Under the pieces are notes generated by a model. The model had not been told where the DNA came from, did not search any database, and saw only the letters and a list, made by a program, of their open reading frames with translations. Made by a program: the position numbers and the translations under genes. Shown in pieces: positions 25,809 to 35,080 of a DNA stretch of 64,000 bases. The stretch comes from Chryseobacterium phocaeense (lineage in GTDB: Bacteria; Bacteroidota; Bacteroidia; Flavobacteriales; Weeksellaceae). Within the stretch, counting starts at the first letter, position 1. Every line of letters starts with the position of its first letter. Location of the stretch: assembly GCF_900169075.1 (NCBI RefSeq), contig NZ_LT827014.1, forward strand, positions 186,001 to 250,000, read 5' to 3'.

Positions 25809-26645
25809 TTACCTATAGATAATTTTATTATATTTTTTTTCTACCAATTTATTGTTCCAATATTTTTCTCTAACAACTATATTTCCTTTTTCATCAAGTA
25901 TGTTTTTGTAAAGTTTAACATCATAAGGGGTTCCATCTTTTCCTAACAGACATCTCTTCATTAAGTTTCCTTTTTCATCATAATCATATGAAATGCGTAC
26001 TCCAACAACTTCCTCTTTATTATTAACAACTTCTTCTTTAGTAATAAATCCATTTTTATCAAAATTCCTCTTTACATATTGATTTCCAGTGTCAGTGTTA
26101 TCATTACTTTGAACAATATAATAATTCAATTTATAATTATATGACCATTTATCCAGTCTATTTCGAACTTTTCCGGATCCAGCATAGTCAGAAGAACTTT
26201 TCTCTATTATATTTCCCTTTGAATCATATTTTGATTCATTAGAATGAACAAGTTTATCATTTTTATAAGAGCTGAACTTTAGTATATTCCCATTTTTGTC
26301 ATATGTGAAATCACTTCTGAATACATTATTATTTTTATTTTTTGTAATTACACTTTTAAAATATTTATTTTTAGGATCAAGAATTAACTCAGTATTGTTA
26401 TATTCATCCTGTTCACTGTGCCCTATAATTTTATTATTTTTATCAAAAAGAATCGTTCCCGTTTCTTTTAATGTATCTTGAAGTGCACCTTCTAAAGGAT
26501 AGGTATATTGGATTATATGAATCTTTTCAATTTTACCACAGAATGGTTGTGTAGCATCTAATATTGGAATTTCACGAACCTTAATACTTTTACAAGAAAT
26601 GCAAACTAACAGTAAAGTAATAAATAAGAGTAGATATATTTTCAT
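25809..26645 (-). CDS. Lipoprotein with YD-like repeats in an AT-rich island
   Basis: From the ATG at 26645 the protein is 278 residues and begins with a lipoprotein signal (MKIYLLLFITLLLVCISC, lipobox Cys18). The body has short repeats of the type YDxxGNIxxxxxY (TYDKNGNILKFSSY, KYDSKGNIIEKSS, DYDEKGNLMKRCL, DEKGNIVVREKYW), like antitoxin/MORN- or YD-type beta-hairpin units. Base composition is more AT-rich than its neighbours and it uses A/T-ending codons, which hints at recent acquisition. Function unknown. Confidence 0.82.
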   Translation of the reverse strand: MKIYLLLFITLLLVCISCKSIKVREIPILDATQPFCGKIEKIHIIQYTYPLEGALQDTLKETGTILFDKNNKIIGHSEQDEYNNTELILDPKNKYFKSVITKNKNNNVFRSDFTYDKNGNILKFSSYKNDKLVHSNESKYDSKGNIIEKSSSDYAGSGKVRNRLDKWSYNYKLNYYIVQSNDNTDTGNQYVKRNFDKNGFITKEEVVNNKEEVVGVRISYDYDEKGNLMKRCLLGKDGTPYDVKLYKNILDEKGNIVVREKYWNNKLVEKKYNKIIYR

Positions 26646-26817
26646 TATTTGATTTGTGTTTTTAAAAGAATATGCCAAAATATTAAGATATAATATTAGT
26701 TTAATTCCTACAAGTAATTTTTATTGACAATAGGATTATTTCAGCCATGACTTTATAATTTAAAATTACTCCTTCGAATTTCTGTAAAAGTGATATGTCA
26801 CCATTATACTATAAATT

Positions 26818-28467
26818 TTACCCTATCAATTCTTTAGCCTGCGCCATCGCAGCTTCTGTGATCTTACTGCCGGAAAGAAGCTGGGCAATTTCGTTGAGTT
26901 TTTCCTCTTCGTTCAGAGGAATAATGGTGGATTGTGTTTTGCCGGAGATATCGCGTTTCACGACTTTGTAATTGTTGTTTCCTTTGGCTGCCACCTGTGC
27001 GAGGTGTGAGATGACAATAAGCTGCATATCTGAAGACATTTCGCGCATCAGGTTCCCGATTTCCTCCGCTACTTTTCCGGAAACCCCGGTATCAATTTCG
27101 TCAAGAATAAGCGTTGGAAGCTCATCGCTCTCTGCAATGATTTTCTTCACAGCAAGCATTACCCGGGATCTTTCACCCCCTGAAATAGCCGTTTGGATAG
27201 GTTTTAACGGGAATCCTGAATTGGCCTGGAACAGCAGCTGGATATTTTCTTTCCCGAAAGCATTAAACTCGGGACTGTCCTGAAGTTCAATATCAACCTT
27301 TGCTTTTTCAAGACCTAGCTTTTTCAGAAGTCCTTCTGCTTTTTTAATAAAGAGAGGAACGGATTTTTTTCTGTTTTTGGATAAGTTTTCAGCAAGAGAT
27401 TGGAGGCTTTTCTCTTTTCTGGAAATATTTTCTTCTATATCAGCGATCTGATTTTCAAGTTCTGAAGCGCCTTTCTGTTCACCTGCAAGCTGATCTCTAA
27501 GCTCTTTCAGTTCACTAATATCCGAAACATTATGTTTTAAAAACAGACTGTTGATTTTATTATTAAGCTCAACAAGAATGGCAAGACTTACCGGATTGAT
27601 CTCTATTTTTTCCGCTTCATTTTCAAGCTCGGAAATAATATCTTTCAATTCCACAAAAGAGGTTTCCATTCTTTCATCCAGCTCGGAAAAGCTGTTTGAA
27701 ACTTCTGATATTTTTGATAATTTACTTTTAGCTTCGTTAAAAAAGGAAAGGATCCCCATTTCCTCCTGATGGAATCTTGACAGGATCTGTGCAAGGTTTT
27801 CAGAGATCATCTCTGCATTTTCCTGAACGGAAAGCTGGTTCTGAAGATCTTCGTAGTCTACATCATCCAGTTTCAATTCTTCCAGCTCATTCAGCAGGAA
27901 GTCTTTGTAATCACTTTCTTTTCTATTTTCGGAAAGCTGTGTCTGGAGTTTTTTAAGCTGTATTTTTAAGCTCTGGAAGTCTGAAAACTCATTCTGATAC
28001 TCTTCAATGTTTTTTTTATTTTCAGAAAGTCCGTCAATAATCTTAAACTGATATTCTGCCGTAAAGAGGTTTGAAGTTTCAAACTGTGAGTGAATATCGA
28101 TCAATTGGGAAGATAATTCTTTCAGCACATCAAGCGTTACGGGAACGTCATTGATGAATGCCCTGGATTTTCCGGAAGGAAGAATTTCCCTTCTGATAAT
28201 GGTATGATGTTCATAGTCCAGATCATTTTCAACAAAGAATTTTTTGAACCGGTTGTTGAGATCAAATTCAGTTTCTACAATACTTTTTTCTTCTGATTTG
28301 GAGATAGACTTTACCTCTGCCCTTTCGCCAAGGATCAGCCTTAAGGCTCCTAAAATAATAGATTTCCCCGCTCCTGTTTCCCCGGTAATTACCTGCAGGC
28401 CATTATTCAACGATACTTCAAGGGTATCAATGAGGGCGAAATTTTTAATGTAAATTCTCGAAAGCAT
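26818..28467 (-). CDS. recN: DNA repair protein RecN
   Basis: 549 residues, an SMC-like ATPase in double-strand break repair. Walker A is GETGAGKSIILGALRLILG near the N-terminus. Two coiled-coil arms fill about 160-370. The C-terminal ABC signature is ISGGERSRVMLA and Walker B is LPTLILDEIDTGVSG. It ends the bamD-rpoZ-coaBC-DUF4835-recN gene run that is conserved in Bacteroidota. Confidence 0.97.
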   Translation of the reverse strand: MLSRIYIKNFALIDTLEVSLNNGLQVITGETGAGKSIILGALRLILGERAEVKSISKSEEKSIVETEFDLNNRFKKFFVENDLDYEHHTIIRREILPSGKSRAFINDVPVTLDVLKELSSQLIDIHSQFETSNLFTAEYQFKIIDGLSENKKNIEEYQNEFSDFQSLKIQLKKLQTQLSENRKESDYKDFLLNELEELKLDDVDYEDLQNQLSVQENAEMISENLAQILSRFHQEEMGILSFFNEAKSKLSKISEVSNSFSELDERMETSFVELKDIISELENEAEKIEINPVSLAILVELNNKINSLFLKHNVSDISELKELRDQLAGEQKGASELENQIADIEENISRKEKSLQSLAENLSKNRKKSVPLFIKKAEGLLKKLGLEKAKVDIELQDSPEFNAFGKENIQLLFQANSGFPLKPIQTAISGGERSRVMLAVKKIIAESDELPTLILDEIDTGVSGKVAEEIGNLMREMSSDMQLIVISHLAQVAAKGNNNYKVVKRDISGKTQSTIIPLNEEEKLNEIAQLLSGSKITEAAMAQAKELIG

Positions 28468-28545
28468 GGATAATAGCTGATTACTTTAAGTAATGCAAAT
28501 ATAGAATTTAGAATTAAGTATTCAATAGCCGGAGATCATGAATGT

Positions 28546-29448
28546 TTATTTCCATTTATCCCATTTGTTCTCGGAATTTTTCGGAGAAAGAATGATCATC
28601 AATTGCTTAAGGTCATTCAGGATAATACCCCCGTTATTCCCGGAATTGAAAATATTGAAGATTTCATCGCTTTTATTATCCAGGAACAGGTTGAAATAGT
28701 AGGACTGCTGGAATGAGTTTTCATATCTTTTCAGCTGCATCAGTGCATCAAAGATCACTTTTTTACCCGCTGTCTGATCCTGGTTGAACAAATTGTCCAG
28801 TCCGGCTCTGTGATAGGTATACATGGTAGAACGCAGCTGGTTCCAGTTCGGATTGATGATTTCATTAATCAGTATGGTGCGGCTTCTCGGCTCGTTGATC
28901 ATATTCCATCCTTCATAATTCCTGTTCTGGGAGTTCTGGGCAATCTGCTGTGCTTTTGCAAACCATTGGGTACCACCCATGGACTGGAAGCTGTCTGCAT
29001 CATAGCCTAAGATCACATACACATAAAAGCTTACTACATCAATCAGATTTTTGCCGGAAAACTGTCTTTCATTAAAAACCAGGTTTTCATTTTCAATGTA
29101 TTCAAAAGCAAATCTCTGGTCCTGAAGGTTAATCAACGGAGACTCATACGTGGTACTGAATACCGGACGCACCGCCTGAATCACAATGCTTCCTTTGAAT
29201 CTGTTTCCGTCCCTTTCCGCAATAACAACGGCGAAATTGCATTTGATCTTCTCAAAGTTCTGGAGCTTTTTCCCGGTCCAGCTGGTATTGTTAATAAAGT
29301 CCCGAAGACTTTTTTCCAGAGCTTTGTATGCCTGCTGGTTACTTCCTCCCAACTGTTGGGAGTTGATCTGCACCGTAGCAAGCAGTTCCTGGGAAAAACT
29401 CAGGTTGTATATAAAAAGCAGTAAGAATAGGCTTATGAATTTTTTCAT
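28546..29448 (-). CDS. DUF4835 family secreted protein
   Basis: 300 residues with a signal peptide (MKKFISLFLLLFIYNLSFSQ). It starts with the family block ELLATVQINSQQLGGSNQQA and later has NLIDVVSFYVYVILGYDADS and the NEIINPN motif. DUF4835 proteins are typical of Bacteroidota and sit between coaBC and recN, as here. The role is unknown; the signal peptide implies periplasm or surface. Confidence 0.9.
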   Translation of the reverse strand: MKKFISLFLLLFIYNLSFSQELLATVQINSQQLGGSNQQAYKALEKSLRDFINNTSWTGKKLQNFEKIKCNFAVVIAERDGNRFKGSIVIQAVRPVFSTTYESPLINLQDQRFAFEYIENENLVFNERQFSGKNLIDVVSFYVYVILGYDADSFQSMGGTQWFAKAQQIAQNSQNRNYEGWNMINEPRSRTILINEIINPNWNQLRSTMYTYHRAGLDNLFNQDQTAGKKVIFDALMQLKRYENSFQQSYYFNLFLDNKSDEIFNIFNSGNNGGIILNDLKQLMIILSPKNSENKWDKWK

Positions 29449-29485
29449 TATCTAATTAAAAATTGAGAACGGAAATTTATTAAAA

Positions 29486-30691
29486 TTATTTTAAAAGTTG
29501 AGCCTCAACAAAATCCAGAATATCCGCGGCTACCTCATCTTTGGACTTCAGATTGAATTCTTTCTTTTCGGTTCTGGTGAATATCTTGATTTTATTGGTA
29601 TCATTTTTAAAGCCGGCTCCTTCGTCACGGAGGGAGTTCAGCACGATCATATCCAGGTTTTTCTTTTCCAGTTTTCCTTTGGCATTTTCCTCTTCATTCT
29701 GCGTTTCCAGGGCAAATCCTACCAGAAACTGATGGGTTTTCTTTTCGCCCATGGTTTTAAGGATATCCGGATTTTTAACGAGTTCAATGGTTAAACTATC
29801 ATCATTCTTTTTAATTTTCTCTTTGGCGACCTCTTTTGGAGCATAATCTGCCACCGCAGCGCTTGCAATGCCAATATCCACGCGGTCATAAAACTCAAAC
29901 ACTTTATTCAGCATTTCTCTTGCAGAAGTTACTTTATGGAGCTGGATATTCTTATCATCCGTAGTCTGGAAACTGGGTCCTGAGATCAGAATCACATTTG
30001 CTCCTCTTTTTGACGCCTCTTCCGCCAGGGAAAAGCCCATTTTTCCTGAGGAATGATTCCCGATAAACCTTACAGGATCAATTGCTTCATAAGTAGGTCC
30101 AGCCGTGATCAGTACAGTTTTTCCTTCAAGACTTTTTTTAATATTTTCTGATGTAAAGAATTTTTCAACGGTTGAAACAATGGTTTCCGGTTCCGCCATT
30201 CTTCCCTGCCCGATAAGGCCACTGGCCAGCTCACCTGTTTCAGCCGGAATGATGATGTGCCCATAATCTTCAGCCAGTTCAATATTCTGTCTGGTAGAAG
30301 GGTGCGCATACATATCAAGATCCATAGCAGGAGCAATAAATACGGGACATTTCGCGGACATATACGTGGCAATGACGAGGTTATCACACATTCCGTGCGT
30401 CATTTTAGCTAAAGTATTAGCTGTGCAAGGTGCAACGATCATAACGTCTGCCCATAATGCCATTTCCACATGACTGTTCCAGGTTCCATTGTCTCCATAA
30501 AAATCTGAATAGACCGGATTTTTTGAAAGGGTAGAAAGGCTCAGCTTCGTTACAAACTGTTCTGCATCGGGAGTCATTATCACCTGAACATCGGCCCCTT
30601 TTTTCACAAAATCCCGGATCAGGAAATGGATTTTATAGGCCGCAATTCCTCCGGAAACGGCGATCAGTATCTTTTTGCCGGAAACACTCAT
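29486..30691 (-). CDS. coaBC: Bifunctional phosphopantothenoylcysteine decarboxylase/phosphopantothenate-cysteine ligase
   Basis: 401 residues. It catalyses two steps of coenzyme A synthesis. The N-terminal flavoprotein (CoaC) has GSxxAYK-like VSGGIAAYK, the active His in NSHVEMALWADVMIVAPCTA, and PAMDLDMY. The C-terminal CoaB has FIGNHSSGKMGFSLAEEASK, the AAVADYAPKEVA block and KNPDILKTMG. Both domains are complete. It lies between rpoZ and the DUF4835 gene. Confidence 0.96.
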   Translation of the reverse strand: MSVSGKKILIAVSGGIAAYKIHFLIRDFVKKGADVQVIMTPDAEQFVTKLSLSTLSKNPVYSDFYGDNGTWNSHVEMALWADVMIVAPCTANTLAKMTHGMCDNLVIATYMSAKCPVFIAPAMDLDMYAHPSTRQNIELAEDYGHIIIPAETGELASGLIGQGRMAEPETIVSTVEKFFTSENIKKSLEGKTVLITAGPTYEAIDPVRFIGNHSSGKMGFSLAEEASKRGANVILISGPSFQTTDDKNIQLHKVTSAREMLNKVFEFYDRVDIGIASAAVADYAPKEVAKEKIKKNDDSLTIELVKNPDILKTMGEKKTHQFLVGFALETQNEEENAKGKLEKKNLDMIVLNSLRDEGAGFKNDTNKIKIFTRTEKKEFNLKSKDEVAADILDFVEAQLLK

Positions 30692-30754
30692 TTAGTTTAA
30701 TTTTTGAAACACTAAATTACTTATTTTTTTGCAGAAAGGCAGTTATAAACAGAC

Positions 30755-30791
30755 AAAGGTCATAAAAGAACTGAATTCCCTTATGACCTTT
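30755..30791 (-). terminator. Intrinsic terminator after the omega-subunit gene
   Basis: AAAGGTCATAA and TTATGACCTTT (11-bp perfect stem) with a 15-base loop, 22 bases after the stop at 30813. There is only a modest T-tract, so read-through into coaBC is possible. Confidence 0.65.
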
Positions 30792-30812
30792 ATATATTAA
30801 AAACATAAATGA

Positions 30813-31136
30813 TTATTTTCTGTCTTCTGTCTTTCTGAAATAGATATCTTCATTCAGCCATTCCTCGATAGCAATAGAGGTAGGCTTAGGAAGCTTTTCG
30901 TAATGCTTGGAGATCTCAATCTGCTCTCTGTTTTCGAAAACTTCTTCCAATGTAGAATTGTGCACAGCAAATTCATCCAGTTTATTGTGAAGTTCCGTAC
31001 GGATCTCCGCATTAATCTGCTCTGCTCTCTTTCCCATGATAACAATCGCTTCATAGATTGAACCTACTTTATCTTCAATCTTGTCTTTATCGTAAGTAAT
31101 AGTATTTACTTCTGCTTTTGTATCTTTTACACTCAT
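30813..31136 (-). CDS. rpoZ: RNA polymerase omega subunit (Bacteroidota Rpb6-like type)
   Basis: 107 residues. The core motif YEAIVIMGKRAEQINAEIRTELHNKL matches the omega/Rpb6 family helix pair. The C-terminal part (FENREQIEISKHYEKLPKPT) is the Bacteroidota version. It stabilises the beta-prime subunit. It lies between bamD and coaBC. Confidence 0.9.
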   Translation of the reverse strand: MSVKDTKAEVNTITYDKDKIEDKVGSIYEAIVIMGKRAEQINAEIRTELHNKLDEFAVHNSTLEEVFENREQIEISKHYEKLPKPTSIAIEEWLNEDIYFRKTEDRK

Positions 31137-31177
31137 TTTGAGAAAATTATTTTATTTTAAGATGGCAAATTTACGAA

Positions 31178-32173
31178 TTATCTTTGAATTTTGAAAGTGG
31201 CTGCCGGCGGTGGGGTCTGAAGTGCCGCACTGTCCCTCTGGATCTGCATTGCCTTCTTTTCATTACTGATCTGATCCTTGATCTGCTGATCCGTTTTATT
31301 CTTCTCCGCCATTCTATCCGCTTCTTTTTTCTGCCTTGCCGTTAATGCCGCAATTCTTGCTTCGGTCTGTTTTTTTACAACTACGAAGTTCTGCTTTTCT
31401 TTTTCCAGTTTTTCTCTCAGCTCTGCTGCTGTTTTGGAATATTCTGTATCCGGAAGCTCTTTTTCTACCAGTTTTGTGTAAGACAGGGCACTTTCGATAC
31501 GCTCATCTTTAAGATCATAAATAGACTTTGTAGCCAACTCATACCTTGATTTCATGATATAGTCATAGATCTTCGGACGAAGTTTTGTACTTGGAAAATC
31601 TTCCAGCACATTTTCCAATGCTACGTTAGCTGCTTTATATTCACCCATTTTGAAATACTGTCTTGCATTCTCGTAGGCTTTAAATTCTAATTTATAAGAC
31701 AGCTCGTCAATCAGCTGGCTGATGTTTTTAGATCTTTCGGAATTAGGATAATTCGTCAGGAAATCCTGAAGTTCATTGATCGCTGTTTCTGTCGTAGACT
31801 GGTCCAGATTATAATCCATAGAACCTTCATAGTAGCATAATGCAGACATATATGCCGCTTCTTCTGCTCTAGGATCTTTAGGGAAATTTACAGCAAAGTT
31901 TTTAAACTGGTGTCCTGCCAGCTTGTAGCTTTTGTCATAGTAATTGGCATAAGCCGTATTAAAACCTACATTCGGGAAGTCATCTGTTCCTGCCACGAGG
32001 TTAGTAAGCCTGTCATATAGAGCCAATGCATTTTTCCATTTCTTTTTGGCAAAATTTTCATTAGCCGCCTTTAAGATAAAATTCTTGTCAGCACTCTTCA
32101 TTGCTCTTTCCTGCTGGCTTACGCAAGAGGAAACAACTGCTACTGCAAAAAGACCTAAAATATATTTTTTCAT
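31178..32173 (-). CDS. bamD: Outer-membrane assembly lipoprotein BamD
   Basis: 331 residues. The lipobox VVSSC (Cys17) after a short signal sequence makes it a lipoprotein. It has five TPR-like helical hairpins (NFAKKKWKNALALYDRL; FAVNFPKDPRAEEAAYMSA; LTNYPNSERSKN; LEDFPSTKLRPKIYDYIMKS) and a charged Lys/Gln-rich tail (TEARIAALTARQKKEADRMA). It helps the BAM complex fold outer-membrane beta-barrels. The neighbour rpoZ follows after 41 bases. Confidence 0.94.
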   Translation of the reverse strand: MKKYILGLFAVAVVSSCVSQQERAMKSADKNFILKAANENFAKKKWKNALALYDRLTNLVAGTDDFPNVGFNTAYANYYDKSYKLAGHQFKNFAVNFPKDPRAEEAAYMSALCYYEGSMDYNLDQSTTETAINELQDFLTNYPNSERSKNISQLIDELSYKLEFKAYENARQYFKMGEYKAANVALENVLEDFPSTKLRPKIYDYIMKSRYELATKSIYDLKDERIESALSYTKLVEKELPDTEYSKTAAELREKLEKEKQNFVVVKKQTEARIAALTARQKKEADRMAEKNKTDQQIKDQISNEKKAMQIQRDSAALQTPPPAATFKIQR

Positions 32174-32276
32174 ATAAAAAATTCAACAGTTTTCGGATTA
32201 TACAGCCGATTTACTAATTTGCAAAAATATAACTTTTTTGCCAATAGATTTTTTTTTATGAATATTTAACGTAAAA

Positions 32277-32906
32277 TTAGTCTGCAGCGTATCCCAAAAT
32301 AGCAAAAACACTCACCAGAAGATTCATTCTTACTTTTTTCTCCGCTTCTTTGGTGTAAGCTTCTTCATTTTTGCTCGGCACATAGAGTTCATAGAAATTT
32401 TTATTTCTGATCACAAATAAGGTAGAGCCGAGGATCATGGTAAGAATATCTTCCGGTTTCGGCGTGAAGGTAAACACCCCCGAAGCCACTCCTTTTTTGA
32501 TAACATCATCCAGTTTCTTTACGAACAGCTGATAGAAATCCAGCAATTCATCTTTAAGATTTTCAGTATGCCGGAGTTCCTGGGTGACAAACCCGTGGAA
32601 ATAATTGTATTTGAAGAGCTGGGAAACAATGTATTTAATGATCTCTCTAAGCTGCATTTCAGGTTTGCCGTCCTTGATGGTATCTGCAAATTCTGAAAAA
32701 TTCTCCCTGGTTTTCAATACCCTGTACTGATAAAGATAGGACATCATTTTTTCCTTGGAACCGAAGTAATAGGAAATCATCGCCACATTGATATTGGCTT
32801 TGGAACAGATATCTCTTACAGAAGTTCCCTCGTATCCTTTTTTCGCAATAAGTTCTTCGGCAATATCCAATATATGGATCTGTTTTTCTGTAAATTTTTT
32901 TCTCAT
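32277..32906 (-). CDS. TetR/AcrR-family transcriptional regulator
   Basis: 209 residues. The N-terminal HTH (ILDIAEELIAKKGYEGTSVR, then DICSKANINVAMISYYFGSKEKMM) is the TetR DNA-binding domain; the C-terminal half is the ligand domain. It lies head-to-head with the TatD-like gene, with an operator-like palindrome between. Likely autoregulated; the regulated target and ligand are unknown. Confidence 0.93.
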   Translation of the reverse strand: MRKKFTEKQIHILDIAEELIAKKGYEGTSVRDICSKANINVAMISYYFGSKEKMMSYLYQYRVLKTRENFSEFADTIKDGKPEMQLREIIKYIVSQLFKYNYFHGFVTQELRHTENLKDELLDFYQLFVKKLDDVIKKGVASGVFTFTPKPEDILTMILGSTLFVIRNKNFYELYVPSKNEEAYTKEAEKKVRMNLLVSVFAILGYAAD

Positions 32907-32949
32907 GAAGTGTAGTTTGAGTAAAGTTAAGAAATTTTTAACACATTTA

Positions 32950-32963
32950 TAAACGTTCGTTTA
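32950..32963. promoter_or_regulatory. Operator-like inverted repeat between tetR and the TatD-like gene
   Basis: TAAACG-TT-CGTTTA is a perfect inverted repeat with a 2-base spacer, of the AAACGnnCGTTT form often bound by TetR-family dimers. It lies 44 bases upstream of the tetR start and 42 upstream of the TatD-like start. Confidence 0.6.
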
Positions 32964-32994
32964 ATAATTTTAGATTAATTTTTCAATATAATCG

Positions 32995-33002
32995 TACCTT
33001 TG
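32995..33002 (+). promoter_or_regulatory. Promoter -7 box of the TatD-like gene
   Basis: TACCTTTG fits TAnnTTTG and ends 3 bases before the ATG at 33006. The transcript would begin at or within a few bases of the start codon, so it may be leaderless. No clear TTG at the -33 position. Confidence 0.45.
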
Positions 33003-33005
33003 TTA

Positions 33006-33632
33006 ATGGATTTTTTTGATTTTCACCATCATACGAAGAATATTCTCTACGGTATCTACAATCTAGAGCAGGGCGCGATTCCTCCGGAATCACCTTATTC
33101 TATTGGTATTCATCCTAAAGATATCATCGCAGATTCTCTGGAAGGACAGTTTGGCTGGCTGACATCCAATATTTCAGAAAACTGCCTGGCCATAGGAGAA
33201 TGTGGCCTTGATTCGATGGTTTCCATTCCACAAAAAATTCAGGAAGAGGTTTTCTTAAGACAGATCCGTATTTCCAACGAGGTCAGGAGACCTATGATCA
33301 TTCACTGTGTAAGAAAATTTTACGAAGTGATTTCTTTTAAAAAGAAAGCCGAACAAGCCCTTATTATTCACGGTTTCAATAAAAAGCAGCGCATTGCCGA
33401 TGACCTGCTGAGTAATAATTTTTATCTGAGTTTTGGAAAAGCGGTTTTGTATCATTTATCTTTGCAGGATGTTGTAAGAAACACCCCTTTAGACAAAATC
33501 TTTTTAGAGACTGATAATGAATCTTTTAATATTGAGGAATTGTATTTAAAAGTTTCCGAGTTAAAGGGTATTTCTCTGGAACAACTGAATGAACATATTC
33601 TGGAAAATTTAGACACAATAAAGAATGGATAA
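33006..33632 (+). CDS. TatD-family metal-dependent hydrolase
   Basis: 208 residues from the ATG at 33006 (MDFFDFHHHTKN). The frame could start at a TTG at 33000, but that lies in the promoter box. The metal ligands of the TIM-barrel hydrolase are present: HHH at the N-terminus, the Glu in AIGECGLD, IIHCVRKF, IIHGFNKK, and the Asp in IFLETDNE. It is shorter than most TatD proteins (about 260), lacking much of the loop region. The end overlaps the start of tcdA by 8 bases. Confidence 0.88.
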   Translation: MDFFDFHHHTKNILYGIYNLEQGAIPPESPYSIGIHPKDIIADSLEGQFGWLTSNISENCLAIGECGLDSMVSIPQKIQEEVFLRQIRISNEVRRPMIIHCVRKFYEVISFKKKAEQALIIHGFNKKQRIADDLLSNNFYLSFGKAVLYHLSLQDVVRNTPLDKIFLETDNESFNIEELYLKVSELKGISLEQLNEHILENLDTIKNG

Positions 33633-34350
33633 GTATTGGCTGGAGAGAACGGAACTCCTGATCAAAGAAGATGGATTAGAGAAGCTTAATAAGGCCAAGG
33701 TGCTGGTCGTAGGTCTGGGAGGCGTAGGTTCTTTCGCTGCAGAATTTCTGGCCAGAGCCGGGGTAGGAAGTATGACCATCGTTGACGGTGATACGGTAGA
33801 TATCACGAACATCAACCGCCAGCTTCCCGCACTTCATTCTACAGTAGGAAAACATAAAGTGGAAGTAGTAGCAGAAAGACTTCTTGACATCAACCCTGCA
33901 CTTCAATTAGTCAAAATCAACGAATTCCTTAATCCGGAAAGGATGGATGAAGTTCTTGATGCGGACCAGTTTGATTATATCCTGGACTGCATTGACAGTG
34001 TCACTCCAAAGCTATGTCTCATCAGGGCTGCAAAACGACGAAAAATAAAAATTGTAAGCTCCATGGGAGCTGGTGGAAAGACCGATCCAAGTAAAGTAAT
34101 GGTAAGGGACATCAGCAAAACACAAAACTGTTTTCTCGCCAGACAGATTAGAAAAAGATTAAAAAAAGAAAAGATCAACAAAGGGTTCAGATGTGTATTC
34201 TCCAATGAACTTCAGCAGGAGGAAAGCTTAAAAATGACCGACGGATTGAACTATAAAAGATCTTTTTACGGTACTATCAGCTATATGCCCGCTATTTTCG
34301 GATTGTATGCAGCATCTGAAGTCATCAATTATCTAGTGAAAAAAGATTAA
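33625..34350 (+). CDS. tcdA: tRNA threonylcarbamoyladenosine dehydratase
   Basis: 241 residues of the E1/ThiF fold. The ATP site is LVVGLGGVGSFAAEFLARAG, followed by DGDTVDITNINRQLPALHS and CIDSVTPKLCLI. It turns t6A37 into its cyclic form in ANN-decoding tRNAs. It overlaps the TatD-like gene by 8 bases and rnpA by one base (TAATG), so the three form one operon. Confidence 0.93.
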   Translation: MDKYWLERTELLIKEDGLEKLNKAKVLVVGLGGVGSFAAEFLARAGVGSMTIVDGDTVDITNINRQLPALHSTVGKHKVEVVAERLLDINPALQLVKINEFLNPERMDEVLDADQFDYILDCIDSVTPKLCLIRAAKRRKIKIVSSMGAGGKTDPSKVMVRDISKTQNCFLARQIRKRLKKEKINKGFRCVFSNELQQEESLKMTDGLNYKRSFYGTISYMPAIFGLYAASEVINYLVKKD

Positions 34351-34724
34351 TGCAGAACTTTAAATACCCGAGAGAGGAAAAACTCAAAAAAAACACTGAA
34401 ATCGCTTTACTTTTTGAAAAAGGTAAATGGAGAAGCTGTGGAAATCTGAGATTGATTATTCTGAAGGATAAACCTACTCAGCCCGTAGAACATCACAAAT
34501 TTGGGGTTTCTGTTTCTAAAAGGTATTTTAAGAAAGCGGTACATCGGAACAGGGTGAAAAGACTGTTAAGGGAATGCTACCGTCTCAACAAGGAGCAGTT
34601 TAAAGAAGCATTTGGAAATAAAACACTGGCAATGATGTTTTGGGTTTCTCCTGAACTTCCAGCTAAGTTTCAGGAGGTGGAGGAGCAGTTTATTAAGCTG
34701 TGCCAGATGCAGAAGAAGTCTTGA
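34350..34724 (+). CDS. rnpA: Ribonuclease P protein component
   Basis: 124 residues. The RNR-like motif is HRNRVKRLLRECYRLN, with FGVSVSKRYFKKAVHRNRVK just before. It assists the RNase P RNA in tRNA 5' processing. The start overlaps the tcdA stop (TAATG). rpmH is not next to it, unlike in many other phyla. Confidence 0.95.
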   Translation: MQNFKYPREEKLKKNTEIALLFEKGKWRSCGNLRLIILKDKPTQPVEHHKFGVSVSKRYFKKAVHRNRVKRLLRECYRLNKEQFKEAFGNKTLAMMFWVSPELPAKFQEVEEQFIKLCQMQKKS

Positions 34725-34835
34725 AAATGTAATGGTAAAATGTAACAGTGTAATAGTGTAACAGTTTACCAATGAATCATAAACTTATCTTTTTCTTCCC
34801 ACAGAGTATACATATATTTTGATAATATTTTTCAG

Positions 34836-34968
34836 TATAAAATCTTTGATTTTTTCTAAACTTATGTGAACTTCTCCCCCCATTCCAATTTAAACTTCAA
34901 ATGACTTAAGTGTTTAAAAACTTTTGTCCCTTTTTTGGTTAATTTTTAAACCATAGATGGTACAGATT
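34836..34968. repeat. Dispersed intergenic repeat (second family), copy 2
   Basis: Ordered blocks AAAATCTTTGATTTTTT, AAACTTCAAATGACTTAAGTG, CTTTTGTCCC, TTTAAACCATAGATGG match 6171-6300. It lies in the 356-base gap between rnpA and the DUF4126 gene, which is otherwise empty. Confidence 0.55.
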
Positions 34969-35080
34969 TTCACATATGATTGTGGAGAGTATCTACTGCA
35001 AAAATTCAAAGTGGTAATTTTTTATAAAATCTTGCATAGTTTTTGTAATTTTAGGGAAAACAATAAATCTGAAAATTAAA

